Shown here piece after piece: positions 1 through 9,920 of a DNA stretch of 64,000 nt. Each line of letters starts with the position of its first letter. The first letter of the stretch is position 1. Source of the DNA: Vandiemenella viatica (taxonomy: Eukaryota > Arthropoda > Insecta > Orthoptera > Morabidae); assembly GCA_031002005.1 (NCBI GenBank), contig CM061920.1, positions 118,348,095 to 118,412,094 on the forward strand, read 5' to 3'. A program made the translations under genes and the position numbers. Below the pieces are notes generated by a model. It did no database searches. It saw only the letters and a program-made list of their open reading frames with translations, and was not told where the DNA came from.

Positions 1-93
1 CTGGTGTTTTTATTGTTGTGCTTCTACACTTCGGCACTACACAGTACTTATAAAACGAGGAACTCATGTTTAACTAAAGAAAATCTATACCTG

Positions 94-318
94 CCATATA
101 CGTACACGACTGTTTACAGTCATATCAGACGCTATGACGTCATCCAAGACGCCATGACAGTCTAGAGCGTTTTTGAGCTAAATTTAAATTCGCTTTTACA
201 AATGCAAAATACATAATGTAAATGTTCGATTCTTTACAAAATAAGATGTTTTTTGAGTAAAATAGATAATAAGGTGAAGTATTAACCTATTTTTCAAATT
301 TAGTCAACTACCCAATTC
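94..318. repeat. Dispersed repeat, copy 1
   Basis: This about 225-bp stretch reappears, diverged, at 51854-52062 in the same orientation. The two copies share the blocks TACACGACTG, TGCAAAATACATAATGTAAA and TTAACCTATTTTTCAAATTT in the same order and spacing. No coding capacity or terminal repeat is visible. At 51.85 kb the copy directly follows the 3' end of an RTE-like LINE fragment, so it may be a LINE 3' UTR or a separate short element. Confidence 0.75.
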
Positions 319-838
319 ATAGGTCGAATCTTAAAAAATTGTAATGAACAAACAAAGGAGATAGCGTAAAAAAACTCTTGTGCGTCCACATCTGGATTAT
401 TGTTGTGCCATTTGGTGCCCGTTTCGTAAGGGATTGATCGAAAGTATATAGAAAGTACAGAGAAGAGCCGCTCGATTCGTGACCGCTTGCTACAGTCCTT
501 ATGAAAGCGTCACAGAACTGATTAGTAGACTAGGTTGGGAGTCTCTGGTAGATAGACGTCACACGTTTCGTTTAAACTTATTGGTAAACATGCGTACTCC
601 CACTTTAACTTTTGAGTGTAGTGACATACTTCTTCCACCAACCTATTTGAGTCGGAAGGACAGGAAAGATAAAATTAGAGAAATAAGGGGCTGGACTGTT
701 TCTTATATGAATTATTGTTTCCCTCGTACCATTAGGGATTAGAATTCACAGCAAAGAGATTAGCTTTGGTGCTGAGCACCCTCTGCCACCCACAATTTTG
801 TGAACTGCAGAGTATATATGTAGATATAGACATGTACA
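315..838 (+). mobile_element. 5'-truncated non-LTR retrotransposon (LINE), copy 1
   Basis: A fragment of the C-terminal end of a CR1/Jockey-type reverse transcriptase polyprotein. It contains the typical post-RT block with the RRAARFVTACY-like motif and GWESLVDRR, then a short 3' tail ending in a TATATATGTAGAT-type simple repeat instead of poly(A). A second copy of the same family lies at 14541-15190 and is clearly colinear with it. This copy is broken: an insertion of A residues near 367 shifts the frame, an extra TA near 450 shifts it again, and a stop follows near 740. Its 3' end abuts the RT remnant of the minus-strand LINE at 840, so it probably inserted there. Confidence 0.85.
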
Positions 839-839
839 A

Positions 840-1970
840 ATATATATATATTTAGTTTGTCCCCTTGCCTCTATGGAATTCAATCTGCGAGTCTGGCAAT
901 AGGCGCTTGTGTTCAATTTACCACTCCAATCTTTCCTTTATCATTGGTTCCAACGTTTTCAGGAAAGTAGAGAAATTGGACGAAGCGACGAGCTATCTGA
1001 AGAGTCCATGTTTGGTTTAAGTATTGGTACCACTCTTTATTTTTTTTGAGGGATGGCACATGAGTTCTAGATGTCCATATACTGTTCATTATCTGCAAGT
1101 AGATAGCTTTTACGTTTTTCGGCAAGATGATCAACATATCATAGTGGATATTATCTGGACCTGCGCTGGAATTGTTTGTTTAGTAAGTGCTTTTTCTAGC
1201 TCCTCGATAGAAAAAGATTTTAGAAGGGGGTGATCCATACTGCTGTCCCGGATGGATGCAGATTCTTCTCTACACCAGTCTGGGGTTAGAAACGTAAGAA
1301 GGTTCGTGGCGGCGGCCTGTGGGATTTGGATGTGGTGATTTCTTGTCTTGTTCTGGAATGATCTAATCTTCCTCCATATCACAGTTGGTGAAGTTTTAGA
1401 GTTTTTGATGAATTACAGAAATTTTTCCAGTTTTCTCTCTTCTTCTTCAGTAGTCTTTTCGTAATTGCTTGGTACTTGTTGAGGAGGATGTAGTTGGTAT
1501 TGGTAGGTTTTTTTTGTTTATTTTTTTGTAACGCGACAGTGCTAATCTTCTATCTTTAATGGCTTGATTGTATTCTTCGTCCCACCACCTGGAGCATATT
1601 CCCCGGCGCGGACGCCTTGGTTTCAATTCCGGGATGGATGCTGAGATCGTTTGTTCCACTATTGTCATGAATTTTGTATAATCTTCTTTGTTGTCCTCTG
1701 TTAGCTGGATATTTTTGAACTTTTCTGTAGCTATCTGTTTATATTGCCACCAGTTGGCTTTGTTTTTATTCCATCTATATGTAGGAGTTAACGTCGGATT
1801 GTCTCCTATCTGAACTGGCGAAGACATCAAAATAGGATAGTGGTCGGAGCCCGAGGGGTTTAGTAATGTTTTCCATTCGAAACAGAATGCGCGTTCCGGA
1901 GAGATAAGAGAATCTTCTTCCTGTTGGTCGTTGTATTCTAGTTTCCGAACCGTCATTTAACAAGACCAAG
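840..1970 (-). pseudogene. Old LINE ORF2 remnant: C-terminal endonuclease half and start of RT
   Basis: Read on the minus strand, 2045 to about 1447 encodes the C-terminal half of an apurinic-like endonuclease: the NAHHQNWG motif near 2040, LVLLNDGS, then SGSDHYPI near 1835, which is the conserved SDH signature. From about 1382 to 845 it continues into the linker and RT start (SFSIEELEKAL; PDSQIEFHRGKGT, matching the usual FGFRRGRGT motif). Several frameshifts and stops are present, and RT palm motifs are missing because the copy ends at the LINE fragment at 838. It is the downstream half of the element whose ORF1 and N-terminal endonuclease lie at 4489-6508. Confidence 0.8.
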
Positions 1971-2040
1971 CTCAGTTCGTCTATCAGTTCTGTAGGTACG
2001 CATCCCTAGTGGCAGTTGTATTCGCACCCCCAGTTCTGGT

Positions 2041-2047
2041 GGTGGGC

Positions 2048-2052
<5 letters not shown>
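2041..2052 (+). repeat. Target-site duplication, left copy, of gag-only LINE
   Basis: GGTGGGCGTTTT here matches GGTGGGCGTTTT at 4477-4488. The two copies flank the ORF1-only element, and removing the insert with one copy restores a continuous endonuclease reading frame through NAHHQNWG. Confidence 0.85.

Positions 2053-2102
<50 letters not shown>
2049..2102 (-). other. Poly(A) tail of gag-only LINE (poly-T on plus strand)
   Basis: About 54 uninterrupted T on the plus strand, meaning poly(A) at the 3' end of the minus-strand element. It lies exactly at the junction with the older endonuclease, as expected for a target-primed insertion. Such a long pure tail suggests a recent event, although homopolymer length is unreliable in assemblies. 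Confidence 0.8.
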
Positions 2103-2104
<2 letters not shown>

Positions 2105-2283
2105 CTTTCATTCCCCCAGCTGAGGGCCGGGGGCGGGCCGTTGGAGAGCTTATTGCTCTTTTCAGCCATCGGAAAAGGTTTGTTTATTTTTATTTTATTA
2201 TATATTTAGGGGGGGGGGGTTTACAATCAATTGAATTGGGTTTTGGTTCTGTGGACCTAAGTCCTTAATTGGAACTAATACTT

Positions 2284-4182
2284 TTATGGTATTAGTGTCG
2301 ATATGAGTTGCATGAGCAACTGTAGTATCTTCGCAAGTTCTTGTTTGCTGTCTCCCGCTTCTTGGCGTGAGCGTTGGGAACACTGTTCGCACCATCCACC
2401 TTGTCCCTGGTTGGTCTCTATTCTTGTGTAGCCGTTCCTTCTTGGCGGCGCGTGACCTGGGCTTGGTGGAGGTTGGTGAGTGCCTGTGACTCGTGGCGGA
2501 GCCCTTATGCTGCTGCAACTTGCCTCGTGGGGCTGTCTTGTCTGAGAGGCTGGGCTGCTCTCGTGATCCCTTTGCGTGTTGCGGCATGTTGCATCTTGTC
2601 CTGGTCTTGCAGTTGACTTCTTCTTCTTCCTTCTCTTCTTTTTTGCCCAGGCGATTTTCTTGATTTCTACCTGGCGTTTTGTTTGGTCTTGATGCTGCTG
2701 GCTGCGCTTGGGTCCAGGTCTGGCTGGACAGCGGGCGTGAAATGCTGCGTGTGGCCCCGAGCAGTTGGCACATGTTGGCGTTGCGTCTCGAGGTATGTCG
2801 CAGCTCCTCATACTGTGATTTCCGCCGCAGCGGACACAGCGCTCTTCCGCTTTGCAGTCTGCTGCCATGTGGCCCCACGCCTGACAGCGGAAGCACTGAG
2901 TAATCTTGACTGCTCTCTGCTTCTGTTGCTCTTGGTTGGGCTGGGGCTTCCCCGTCCGTTCTGGGTGGTACAGGATTCCGTTTTCTTGCAGTACTCTGAG
3001 GGCGGCTGCCATATCAGCTTGCCTCACAAAGATGGCTTCCCATTTTCCGTCATCCTGTGTGACTGCAGGCCTCTCGTTGCTTGCTAAGTCAGGACGTCGT
3101 GTAGGCACCAATCTTGATGACGCTGCATCACTTGTTGTTGCCTCGGTAACTCCTACTGTGCTCGGGCCTGGTGGCGTCTGCGTCTGTGGGGTGCACGTCG
3201 GGGTGTCTTCCTCGTCGTCTGATGAGCTGTTTGGTATTGATGTTGTTTTTTTAGCTGGCGTTTGAGGGTGTAGCCTGCGTTTTAGCTCCTCCATGTATTC
3301 TTCTTCATTAAAATTTTCAGCGAAGACGCATGGCAAGGGGACAGTCTTTGCCCAGGCTCGTCCATCCTCACCCTCCTTGACATGTTCACAGACAGGGCGG
3401 GCTAGGTGGGAGCAGGTGGGATCGGTGAGTGCTTTGAAGAAATCATCTATATATCCGACGGGTAGCATCCACTTGTAGATTTTCCCGTAGATTTCAACAC
3501 GTAGTTCCATGCTAAGACCGTTACTGTCTTGTTTCGGGTCTAACCGCTTCCTCCAGTAGCTTTGCGGGTGGTAGTTGCAGCGAATCTCGTATATCTCGGA
3601 GTCGTCCCAGCACCAAAAATATATTGGCCATTCTTCTCTGCATGGATCATCGATGGCACTGTCTTCCAGGGAGCCGCTTCTGTAGCTGCAATTACTTGGT
3701 GACGATGCTGTGGTATTTGCATAGCTGACTGATTTTTCTGGTGCATCTGGGCTCGCTGGAGTTGCGTCATGTTTGTCAGCCTTGGCTCGGAGTGGCGTTT
3801 CCACTTGCTGAGAGCTCGCTTCAGTCGCACCAAGATTGCGTCCTGGCGAGCGAGGAGCTTGCACGTAGCGGCCCCCTCCATTGGCTGATTGGCCTTGTGC
3901 CGTCCGTTCGCTACTGTCGCTGCATGCCGACTGACGCGTTGGGCAAGGAGATCCATGTGTCTCCTTCAAGCTGCCGTCGTGTCGCCCTCGAGATGTAATG
4001 GGCGATAGGTTCCAGCAGCCCTCTCTTGTTCGTGAGCTGCCGGCATCGGTCTGCCTGCCGTCGATGCACGGCGATGACTGAACGCCACAGCCGCGTCCTG
4101 CCGGGGTGGCAGATGCATCTTCTGCCGGCGTTGGCGCTGCCTGTCGGCGTGTTGAAGGAGTCGCTTGTCGCTTCTTCACCAT
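2284..4182 (-). CDS. LINE ORF1 / Gag-like protein with three CCHC zinc knuckles, 632 aa
   Basis: An intact 632-codon ORF for a nucleic-acid-binding Gag-like protein of Jockey-superfamily LINEs, expected to coat the element RNA. Residues 1-180 are low-complexity and basic/serine-rich. Residues 185-305 are a more ordered segment with many aromatic residues (WPIYFWCW onward). After an acidic linker (SSSDDEED near 320) comes a pre-C2HC-like segment (380-425), then three knuckles: about 430-443 (C-x2-C-x4-H-x4-C), 449-461 and 471-485. A lysine/arginine tract (KKKRRKKKK, near 515-525) and a proline-rich tail follow. The ATG at 4182 is the first in frame after the 5' repeats. No partner ORF2 is downstream. 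The long intact frame beside the broken host LINE supports a younger age. Confidence 0.85.
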   Translation of the reverse strand: MVKKRQATPSTRRQAAPTPAEDASATPAGRGCGVQSSPCIDGRQTDAGSSRTREGCWNLSPITSRGRHDGSLKETHGSPCPTRQSACSDSSERTAQGQSANGGGRYVQAPRSPGRNLGATEASSQQVETPLRAKADKHDATPASPDAPEKSVSYANTTASSPSNCSYRSGSLEDSAIDDPCREEWPIYFWCWDDSEIYEIRCNYHPQSYWRKRLDPKQDSNGLSMELRVEIYGKIYKWMLPVGYIDDFFKALTDPTCSHLARPVCEHVKEGEDGRAWAKTVPLPCVFAENFNEEEYMEELKRRLHPQTPAKKTTSIPNSSSDDEEDTPTCTPQTQTPPGPSTVGVTEATTSDAASSRLVPTRRPDLASNERPAVTQDDGKWEAIFVRQADMAAALRVLQENGILYHPERTGKPQPNQEQQKQRAVKITQCFRCQAWGHMAADCKAEERCVRCGGNHSMRSCDIPRDATPTCANCSGPHAAFHARCPARPGPKRSQQHQDQTKRQVEIKKIAWAKKKRRKKKKSTARPGQDATCRNTQRDHESSPASQTRQPHEASCSSIRAPPRVTGTHQPPPSPGHAPPRRNGYTRIETNQGQGGWCEQCSQRSRQEAGDSKQELAKILQLLMQLISTLIP

Positions 4183-4194
4183 GCTGCGCGCGCG

Positions 4195-4352
4195 GCTGCC
4201 GACGACAAACTTTGCATACAGCGGTTTCTCGCGGATGGCTCAGTCAGAGGGCCGGAACGGCGCCGGGGTCGGCTGTTCGCTGCGGCTCCGTGATGGCTCA
4301 CTCGGCGGGCCGGAACGGAGTCGGGGTTGGCTGCTGACGACAAATTTTGCTT
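4195..4352 (-). repeat. Tandem repeat in the 5' UTR of the gag-only LINE
   Basis: Two about 58-bp units (4229-4274 and 4287-4333) share GATGGCTCA, GGGCCGGAACGG and a GTCGGGGTTGGCTG-like block. They are flanked by two copies of GACGACAAACTTTGC/GACGACAAATTTTGC (about 4201 and 4336). Tandem 5' UTR units are common internal promoters in LINEs; a promoter role here is inference. Confidence 0.75.
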
Positions 4353-4476
4353 TACATAGGTGCGGGCCTCATAGTAGCTAGCCCTATTGCTTGGTTGCTG
4401 GCCAATCTTGTCGCTGCAGCTGGTGAGCGGTCCGCATCCTACGAGGTCCCACCTCAGTCAGAGGTCGTGGGTCGGG

Positions 4477-4488
4477 GGTGGGCGTTTT
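4477..4488 (+). repeat. Target-site duplication, right copy
   Basis: GGTGGGCGTTTT, identical to 2041-2052. It is part of the interrupted endonuclease codons for NAHH of the older LINE. Confidence 0.85.
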
Positions 4489-4900
4489 AATCTGCCATTA
4501 TTAATATAGGGGGAGGAAGTTGGAGTAGGATCTGTCGGATTTCTCGTTTTGTGAGTCGGACATGTGGGGGTCTAATAATATGGTCATTTTTTTTCAAAAA
4601 TGAAAATTTATGCTTGCCGCGCAGGCCTGGATGTCTGGATCGTGAACATTAATTTTATTTCCTTAAACTGAAGGTTTTCTTTTATCAGTAAGGCTACGCC
4701 ACCATACCCGTCTTCCCGGTCTGCCCGGATGATGTTATAGCCTGTTTTCGAAAAGTTAGAGGATGGTTTTTAACCATGTCTCTACTAGCTCTGCGATTGA
4801 AATGTTATGCTCATATAGGAGGTGATGCAGATTTTCTCTGTTTGAGTAGTTAAATCGAATATTCCACTGAACCATGTTATTGGGCTTCGCCATAAGGACG
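4489..4900 (-). pseudogene. Old LINE ORF2 remnant: N-terminal endonuclease half
   Basis: On the minus strand from about 4890 this reads like the start of a LINE endonuclease: MVQWNIR, then HNISIAELVETWL (catalytic E of the ET motif), GYNIIRADREDGYGGVALLI and, near 4495, a decayed copy of the GDFNAHH motif (now reading as AD-stop-NAHH). The reading continues across the nested insert into 2040-1447. Frameshifts and stops make it non-functional. Confidence 0.75.
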
Positions 4901-5439
4901 GTTATCTATCGAGTTACTGATCGACTTGGTAATGTTTTCTCTTGGCACATCTATTGGTATTGAACTTCCTCCGTGCTGTATTTTCTGTATCAGGGTAATA
5001 ATAAAGTTGAGAATTGTGTCTATTTGATAGTCTCTGCCTAGCGGGGCAGTAAGGTAGTCAAATTAATTTACAATATTAACTCTGTTAAGTGGTAACGGTT
5101 CCATTGTTCTTTGGTTTGGTATTAGGAGTTGTTGGTAGCCCTCCCACTTGTCACTATGCCTCATTGTAGGTATCTGTTAGGGTCGAGCAGTTATCTGGTG
5201 GTTTCCCGGAGGGATTATGAAGTCTCGTCGAGTTGTCCAAGGTTTGTACTTTGGTATGGGTTGGAGTGTTCCATTTCCGTGGTTGTGCCCTGTGAAAAAG
5301 GGATCGTACTCTGTTTGTAACGTCGGGAACTAGGAGACACATCTGGTGTCAGGTGGTGGGGCTGTCGCACCTCTTCCGTATAGCCTGTTATCGATTGAGG
5401 CTAATGCTTCCAGGTAGCTAATTTCTTGATAGGCTATCC
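4901..5439 (-). pseudogene. Decayed spacer and C-terminus of old LINE ORF1 up to ORF2
   Basis: No long frame survives. Short minus-strand pieces such as 5342-5154 (MCLLVPDVTNRVRSLFHRAQ) are compatible with the ORF1 C-terminus. The stretch belongs to the same old LINE by position. Confidence 0.5.
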
Positions 5440-6508
5440 TACATTTTATTTCTTTCTGTTTTATAAACTCTGGGCATGATTTATCAGTAGCCGTATAGGG
5501 GCATGCGCAATACAGACGTACAGGTTGGGAGGAGACGGAGCAAGTATTACTATAGTGAGTACCTCCGCAAAATTTACAGTGAGCTTGGCTGCGGCATTGT
5601 TTGCTATTGTGACCACAGCGGAAACATTTGATTCACAGATGCTACATACGGTTCTACAGGGCATCGAACTCCATGGATTTTTCTCAGGACTTTTCTATGT
5701 CTTAAATGTGATCACACATACCGGCAAGGATTTCTTTATGGTTGCGCTATTAGCCACCGTATTTTTGTAGAATTTTCTTACTGCAATGACCTGAACTGGA
5801 CTGCAAATAACTGCTAAGATCTCTTCCTTTGTTAATGTAGTCTCTATATTCCTAATTGTCCCTTGCCTAGTAACCAGGTAGCTTGGGATATATGCTTCTA
5901 GTTTGTATCTATGGAAAACTACTTTTCACCAGTGCATTGGCTGCCGCCGCTGTGTATAGTTCTATTTTAACCCTGTTTTGACCTGTGGGGTAGATGTTAG
6001 TGATACTGTTAAAACAATTCCCACTTTGCGACCTCAGAATTTTCCCTATCGCCATTGGATGTAGTCTACCCACATTTTTGTCAATACTTTCCATTATGTT
6101 CAGAAACGGACCTCTGCCATACATCTCATAACAATTGCTAATAAGTCTGGTGGGGTATGGTGTGGTTACCCCTTTAATCACTCCATTCCTCGGTGATACG
6201 TGTTTGGATGACGTGGTTGTAGTAATCTCCTCCACTCTGGCTGCAACTGTTGACTGCAACTTGGAGACGCGTGGAATTTTCTCCGTTTTCCCGGCTTGCT
6301 GTTGATCGTCTTGCTCCCGGCAAGGGAGTTTCGTTGATCTAGGTTCTTCTACGCACATAGAGATCTCATCGCCTGTTACATTGACTGTCACTGTTTGTAT
6401 TGCATTCCTTAATACTGAATGTAGCTCACTGTCTCCATATGGTTTTAAAAGTGGGTTCATTAGGTTGTTAGGCCGCATTCCACTTTCACCATAAAGCCCA
6501 CCGTACAT
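5440..6508 (-). pseudogene. Old LINE ORF1 remnant (Gag-like, CCHC knuckles)
   Basis: On the minus strand, 6508-5909 is an open stretch of 199 codons containing YEMYGRGPFLNIME, an RRM-like/PRE domain typical of I/Jockey ORF1 proteins. After a frameshift near 5930 the homologous frame continues (EAYIPSYLVT, EEILAVICSPVQV). At about 5630-5545 lie two cysteine/histidine knuckles (CFRCGHNSKQC and CKFCGGTHYSNTC). The first is shortened relative to the usual spacing. It is the 5' gene of the same broken element as 4489-4900 and 840-1970. Its 5' end (near 6540) lies about 400 bp upstream of the RRP1 start on the opposite strand. Confidence 0.75.
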
Positions 6509-6535
6509 GGTGGTAACCGGTGAAAGCGCCGTCGG

Positions 6536-6949
6536 TTGGATATTAACTTATGTAATCGGTGCTGTACTAATGTTGCTATTCCGGTTGCCAAAAGGAAAGC
6601 TTCGCGTACCGATACTCGAACGAGCTGTATACGTCTAAATTACCTTATTTTAATTATTTTAATCACGGGTTCGGTAAACAACGATTGCAACCGTAAAACA
6701 AGACGCATTTATAAAGAAATACTTTGTAGATCTTGTGTTAGGTATCGACTATTGATATTGAACTATCGACAAACTTTGTTTTAATGTTCCGTATATTATC
6801 TTAGGTTTTTTTTGTTGTGAATGCTTGATACACTGGGACAGAGAGAAAATATAGGCTAAGGGTTAGACCCACAGTCCCACATGTTGTGTCTGTCGCACAT
6901 GTGATGTGTTTGTGTATATTGATGGTGGAAGTGTAATTTAGTCTACAGG
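6536..6949 (+). promoter_or_regulatory. Upstream region of RRP1 (promoter/5' UTR, not resolved)
   Basis: About 400 bp between the old LINE 5' end and the RRP1 start codon. No TATA box can be assigned with confidence. The last 60 bases before the ATG (6890-6949) lack an in-frame ATG and probably form the 5' UTR. Confidence 0.35.
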
Positions 6950-7570
6950 ATGAAGGACTCTGTGGATCAAGTACGGGGTGATGTTTTATTGAAAGCGCAG
7001 ACAATTTCTCTCGCCAAAGTATTGGCTGCTAACGATAAATCAGTACGTGATAAAGGAATTAAAAGGTTATACAAATGGATTACAGCCAGATCTAGTGGAC
7101 ATGTAGGTAGGTTTGTAGCAATATGTTAGATTCTCTTAAGGAAAGGGGTGTATGTTAATCATGTTTAATACCAAATGGTCATGCACTCATTTGTGGCATA
7201 TAGAATTTAGACTTTCCATTTATCTATGTTGGGTTCATGCTTGTTAAATTACAGAGTTTACTGATCAAGACTTGATGACAATATGGAAAGGATTATTCTA
7301 TTGCATGTGGATGTCTGATAAACCACTTGTTCAGGTAAGGATGAACTTCATGTTCATTTTTCTTAAACTGGAATCTGTTTTACGTTATCACCAGTTTTTC
7401 AATGTATCCTGCAATTTTAATTTCAGGAAGAATTAGCGGAACGAATATCTAACCTAATTCATTGTTTCAAACAGCTTAAGCAGGGACTTTTATTTATGGA
7501 AAGCTTTTTTCGTACATTGAAACGAGAGTGGTTTGGAATTGATCAACTAAGATTGGATAAATTTATGATG
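6950..7570 (+). CDS. RRP1: RRP1 / NOP52 homolog, first three coding exons (partial gene)
   Basis: Ribosomal RNA processing protein 1, a conserved nucleolar protein needed for late 27S/ITS2 pre-rRNA processing and 60S subunit formation. Exon 1 is 6950-7106 (phase 1), exon 2 7255-7334, exon 3 7427-7570. All borders are GT/AG and the frame is kept across them (157 + 80 + 144 nt, 127 codons). Diagnostic motifs: AQTISLAKVLAANDK near the N-terminus, DQDLMTIWKGLFYCMWMSDK in exon 2 and REWFGIDQLRLDKFMM in exon 3, all in the order seen in RRP1 of animals. The ATG at 6950 gives the family's usual N-terminal length. Later exons (the family is roughly 450-750 aa) were not found downstream, where a large transposon nest begins about 0.65 kb after exon 3, so either intron 3 is very long or the gene is broken. 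No stop or frameshift is seen in the exons. Confidence 0.88.
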
Positions 7571-8212
7571 GTAAGTGCAGTGAGTAAATTCACATTATAC
7601 TATGTTGAATTTCATTATGCCTTACAATATTCATTAACATATTTGGGATTTGGGCATATCCTCTGCATACCAAGAATGAATTGTGCTATTGGTTTAAAAT
7701 GTAATATACATTGCTAATGTGTAAGAAAATGTTACGACACAAGTGAAGGATCATGTATTGTGGGAATAATTTAACATTGAAGTTACTAATTCGCTTACTG
7801 TTAAGTTGTTATTATTATTATATCTCATATATCAACATTAATCTGGAATTTAGTTTCACATGGTGCTAAATATGTTTCACATATGAAAATGTCTTGCACA
7901 AAAGTGAAGGAGCAATTAATTCTTCTCACTGATCTGTGGCAACCTTTTTACTATTTAAGATGCCAAAAACTTACATGTGCAACAAGTTTAACACAAACAT
8001 TATCTGAAAAATGACACTTACAAAACTTTGGCACCCTGTAAGTGCTGTAAATGCACTCACATTACCTTGTACTTAATTTTTGTACTGTTCCAGGGCTGAC
8101 ACCACCTCTCACATGACAGAATGCTTAATTTTGCATTAATGATCCAGGGTTGACTATACGCGGTTACTCAGTTAATTTGGTAGCTCCGTAATGACTTGAT
8201 CTTAAGGGATGG
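7571..8212 (+). other. Start of RRP1 intron 3; no other feature seen
   Basis: Non-coding AT-rich sequence following a good donor (GTAAGT at 7571). A spurious open frame continues from exon 3 to 7717. No repeat or exon was recognised. Confidence 0.6.
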
Positions 8213-8249
8213 TTTATTTCCAAATTGTGATGCCACTATTCCAACGCTG
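8213..8249 (+). repeat. Left part of a MITE-like repeat interrupted by the Merlin element
   Basis: GGTTTATTTCCAAATTGTGATGCCACTATTCCAAC matches the reverse complement of the end of the uninterrupted repeat at 23058-23425. The rest of the copy resumes at 19262. The break therefore marks an insertion, with 23.1-23.4 kb serving as a paralogous empty site. Confidence 0.65.
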
Positions 8250-9157
8250 CGGTTTATTTCTAGATGGGGGTACCCCTATAATCTCTTACCGCCCCACATA
8301 GTAAACACAGAACACATGGTATATATGACGTTATTGTGACTTATGCAGTCTGCGTGTACCAACATATGTCACTTACGGGACTGCACGGAAAGTAGGGGTT
8401 TTCGGGTGGGGATAAATTAGAGAAATGAAATTGGAATATAGACAAATTGAAATTGGAATATATTCGTTGTATTAGGTATCATCATCAAGAATTTAACCTA
8501 TTCACTAAATTCCTTATTGCGATACCCTAAAACCTCTTAAGATGCGCTTCCTATGCAGCGTTGGCCGCTGGTGGCTGCCGCCAGAGACAGTCACTAATGA
8601 CTGCTACAATGGAAAGCAACGGGAGAGCTTCCTATGAAGCGATGGCGATACGTGTTCTCAGAAATGGCCACTTGAGCCGTGCGACAGTACCGGTCCAAGA
8701 GAAGTGTAGACTGTCGCTAGAGGAACAGTGGAAATAATACAGACGGAAAGTTGCTATTTACTGCGGGTGATGGAAAATTGGAGGAATTGGAGTGTAAATT
8801 TCCTTATATATATGATGCTTCTTCACCACTGTACAAAACCAGTATGGAAAGGACAATGTTTGGAAAAAAAATAGCGGAAATCCCGATCGGCTAATAAAAA
8901 TATAACATAATCTGACAATGTCATTAATAAGCCCCGGATTCTAAGGTTCAAACCTATTTTGTTCCCAACCTAATATTCTCGAAATTTTAATTTTCTTTTT
9001 CGTCTTCTTTATAAACTAATAATATTCGTAAATCTAATGGGACATAAAATGACCTAATTTTTATGTTATGACCTAATTCGGATTTCAGAACCTAAAAGCA
9101 TCTAATTTGATGTATTAATCCAGTCAGACTGTAGTTTTGTTATAAAACAAATGACCA

Positions 9158-9520
9158 GCCGGATTAGCTCAGTGAGCTAGTAATTTGGACTTAGGAAACG
9201 CCTTGGATTCGAACCCCACCATCAGCTGTTCTGAAATGGTATTTCGTGGTTTTCCTTTTCACCTCCAGGCAAAAGCCGGAACAGTGCCTTATTGACGGGC
9301 TACGGTTGCTTCCTTTCCCCTTTCCTTCTCAAAAATTTCGTTTCCTTCTTCTACATTGCTCCAAGTTAATGTCACCTGGGCGATCGGGCCAGTCACCATT
9401 CCTAGCTGTATCTATTACTACGTGAATCCTAAGCTACAAGACACTGCAAATGTAAGCTGTTTAGGAATGATCCCTCGTAGAGTCCAAGGGTGAAGCCGAA
9501 CTTGGAGGTAAATGAAATAC
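9158..9520 (+). repeat. tRNA-derived SINE
   Basis: The head resembles a tRNA: GCCGGATTAGCTCAGTGAGCTAG holds a box A (TAGCTCAGTGAGCTAG) and GGATTCGAACCCC a box B about 35 bp later, the internal RNA polymerase III promoter. A body follows with the core block CCAGGCAAAAGCCGGAACAGTGCC, found in diverged form at 19.97, 28.70, 52.65 and 63.46 kb. Confidence 0.75.
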
Positions 9521-9845
9521 GTTTACTTGTAAAACAAATGGATTTATTTTAAAATTGGAATAACTATTCACCACAATATTAAATGATGTGGTTTAACCTC
9601 ATTGTTGATGGTAACATTGAGAAAAGCTGTAACAATGCGGTGTGGCAACTTCACATTACAAAGGCTTGCATTCAGTAGAAACAAATCGACAAAAGCAAGT
9701 TTTAAACATAGCATGTTAAACGTTAAAAATCTCAGGAACGCAAACCCGAAATTGACAGTTGTATACCATCATCCTTCAGTGGTAACACCGAAATTAAAAC
9801 ATTTTGTAGGCCTACATATTTTTAGTTCCTTCATTAAAAGCCATT

Positions 9846-9920
9846 ATGCCTAAACAGAAATCCTCAAGAAGTAGTTTCCTACTTGGTGGATTGGAACGGA
9901 TAAGAACTTTTCTACAGATT
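9846..9920 (+). pseudogene. hAT transposase exon 1, 5' part (cut by the Penelope insertion)
   Basis: The ATG at 9846 opens MPKQKSSRSSFLLGGLERI, a lysine-rich start like that of CGGBP1-like hAT proteins. The frame runs into the left edge of the Penelope-like element at 9921 and resumes at 13142 as GKIIYCQVCVKP, the first cysteine pair of a BED-type finger. Confidence 0.6.

Larger units (their letters stand above)
2053..4476 (-). mobile_element. ORF1-only (gag-only) LINE-type element, full insertion with TSD and poly(A)
   Basis: An about 2.42-kb unit bounded by a 12-bp target-site duplication (2041-2052 and 4477-4488) and ending in poly(A). It has a GC-rich 5' UTR with tandem repeats (4195-4352), one long ORF (4182-2284) and about 180 bp of 3' UTR. 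No endonuclease or reverse transcriptase sequence is present between the ORF1 stop and the tail. It therefore looks like a non-autonomous LINE relative that supplies Gag and borrows an RT, or a deletion derivative of a two-ORF element. A C run and an AT-rich patch just after the ORF (2183-2220) may mark the deletion join. It sits inside the older LINE ORF2. Confidence 0.8.

Noticed and set aside
2198..2896. 232-codon minus-strand frame overlapping the gag ORF
   Set aside because: Shifted shadow of the ORF1 3' end; lacks knuckles in proper spacing.
2374..4381. Plus-strand open frames opposite the gag ORF
   Set aside because: GC-rich shadow frames of the minus-strand ORF1 with no domain content.
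8545..8720. Inner inverted similarity between 8545-8720 and 17420-17580 (CTTCCTATGCAGC blocks)
   Set aside because: Only short blocks match; too weak to claim as a second inverted repeat of the Merlin element.
9158..9230. A functional tRNA gene
   Set aside because: Boxes A and B are present but a cloverleaf cannot be completed and SINE body follows.
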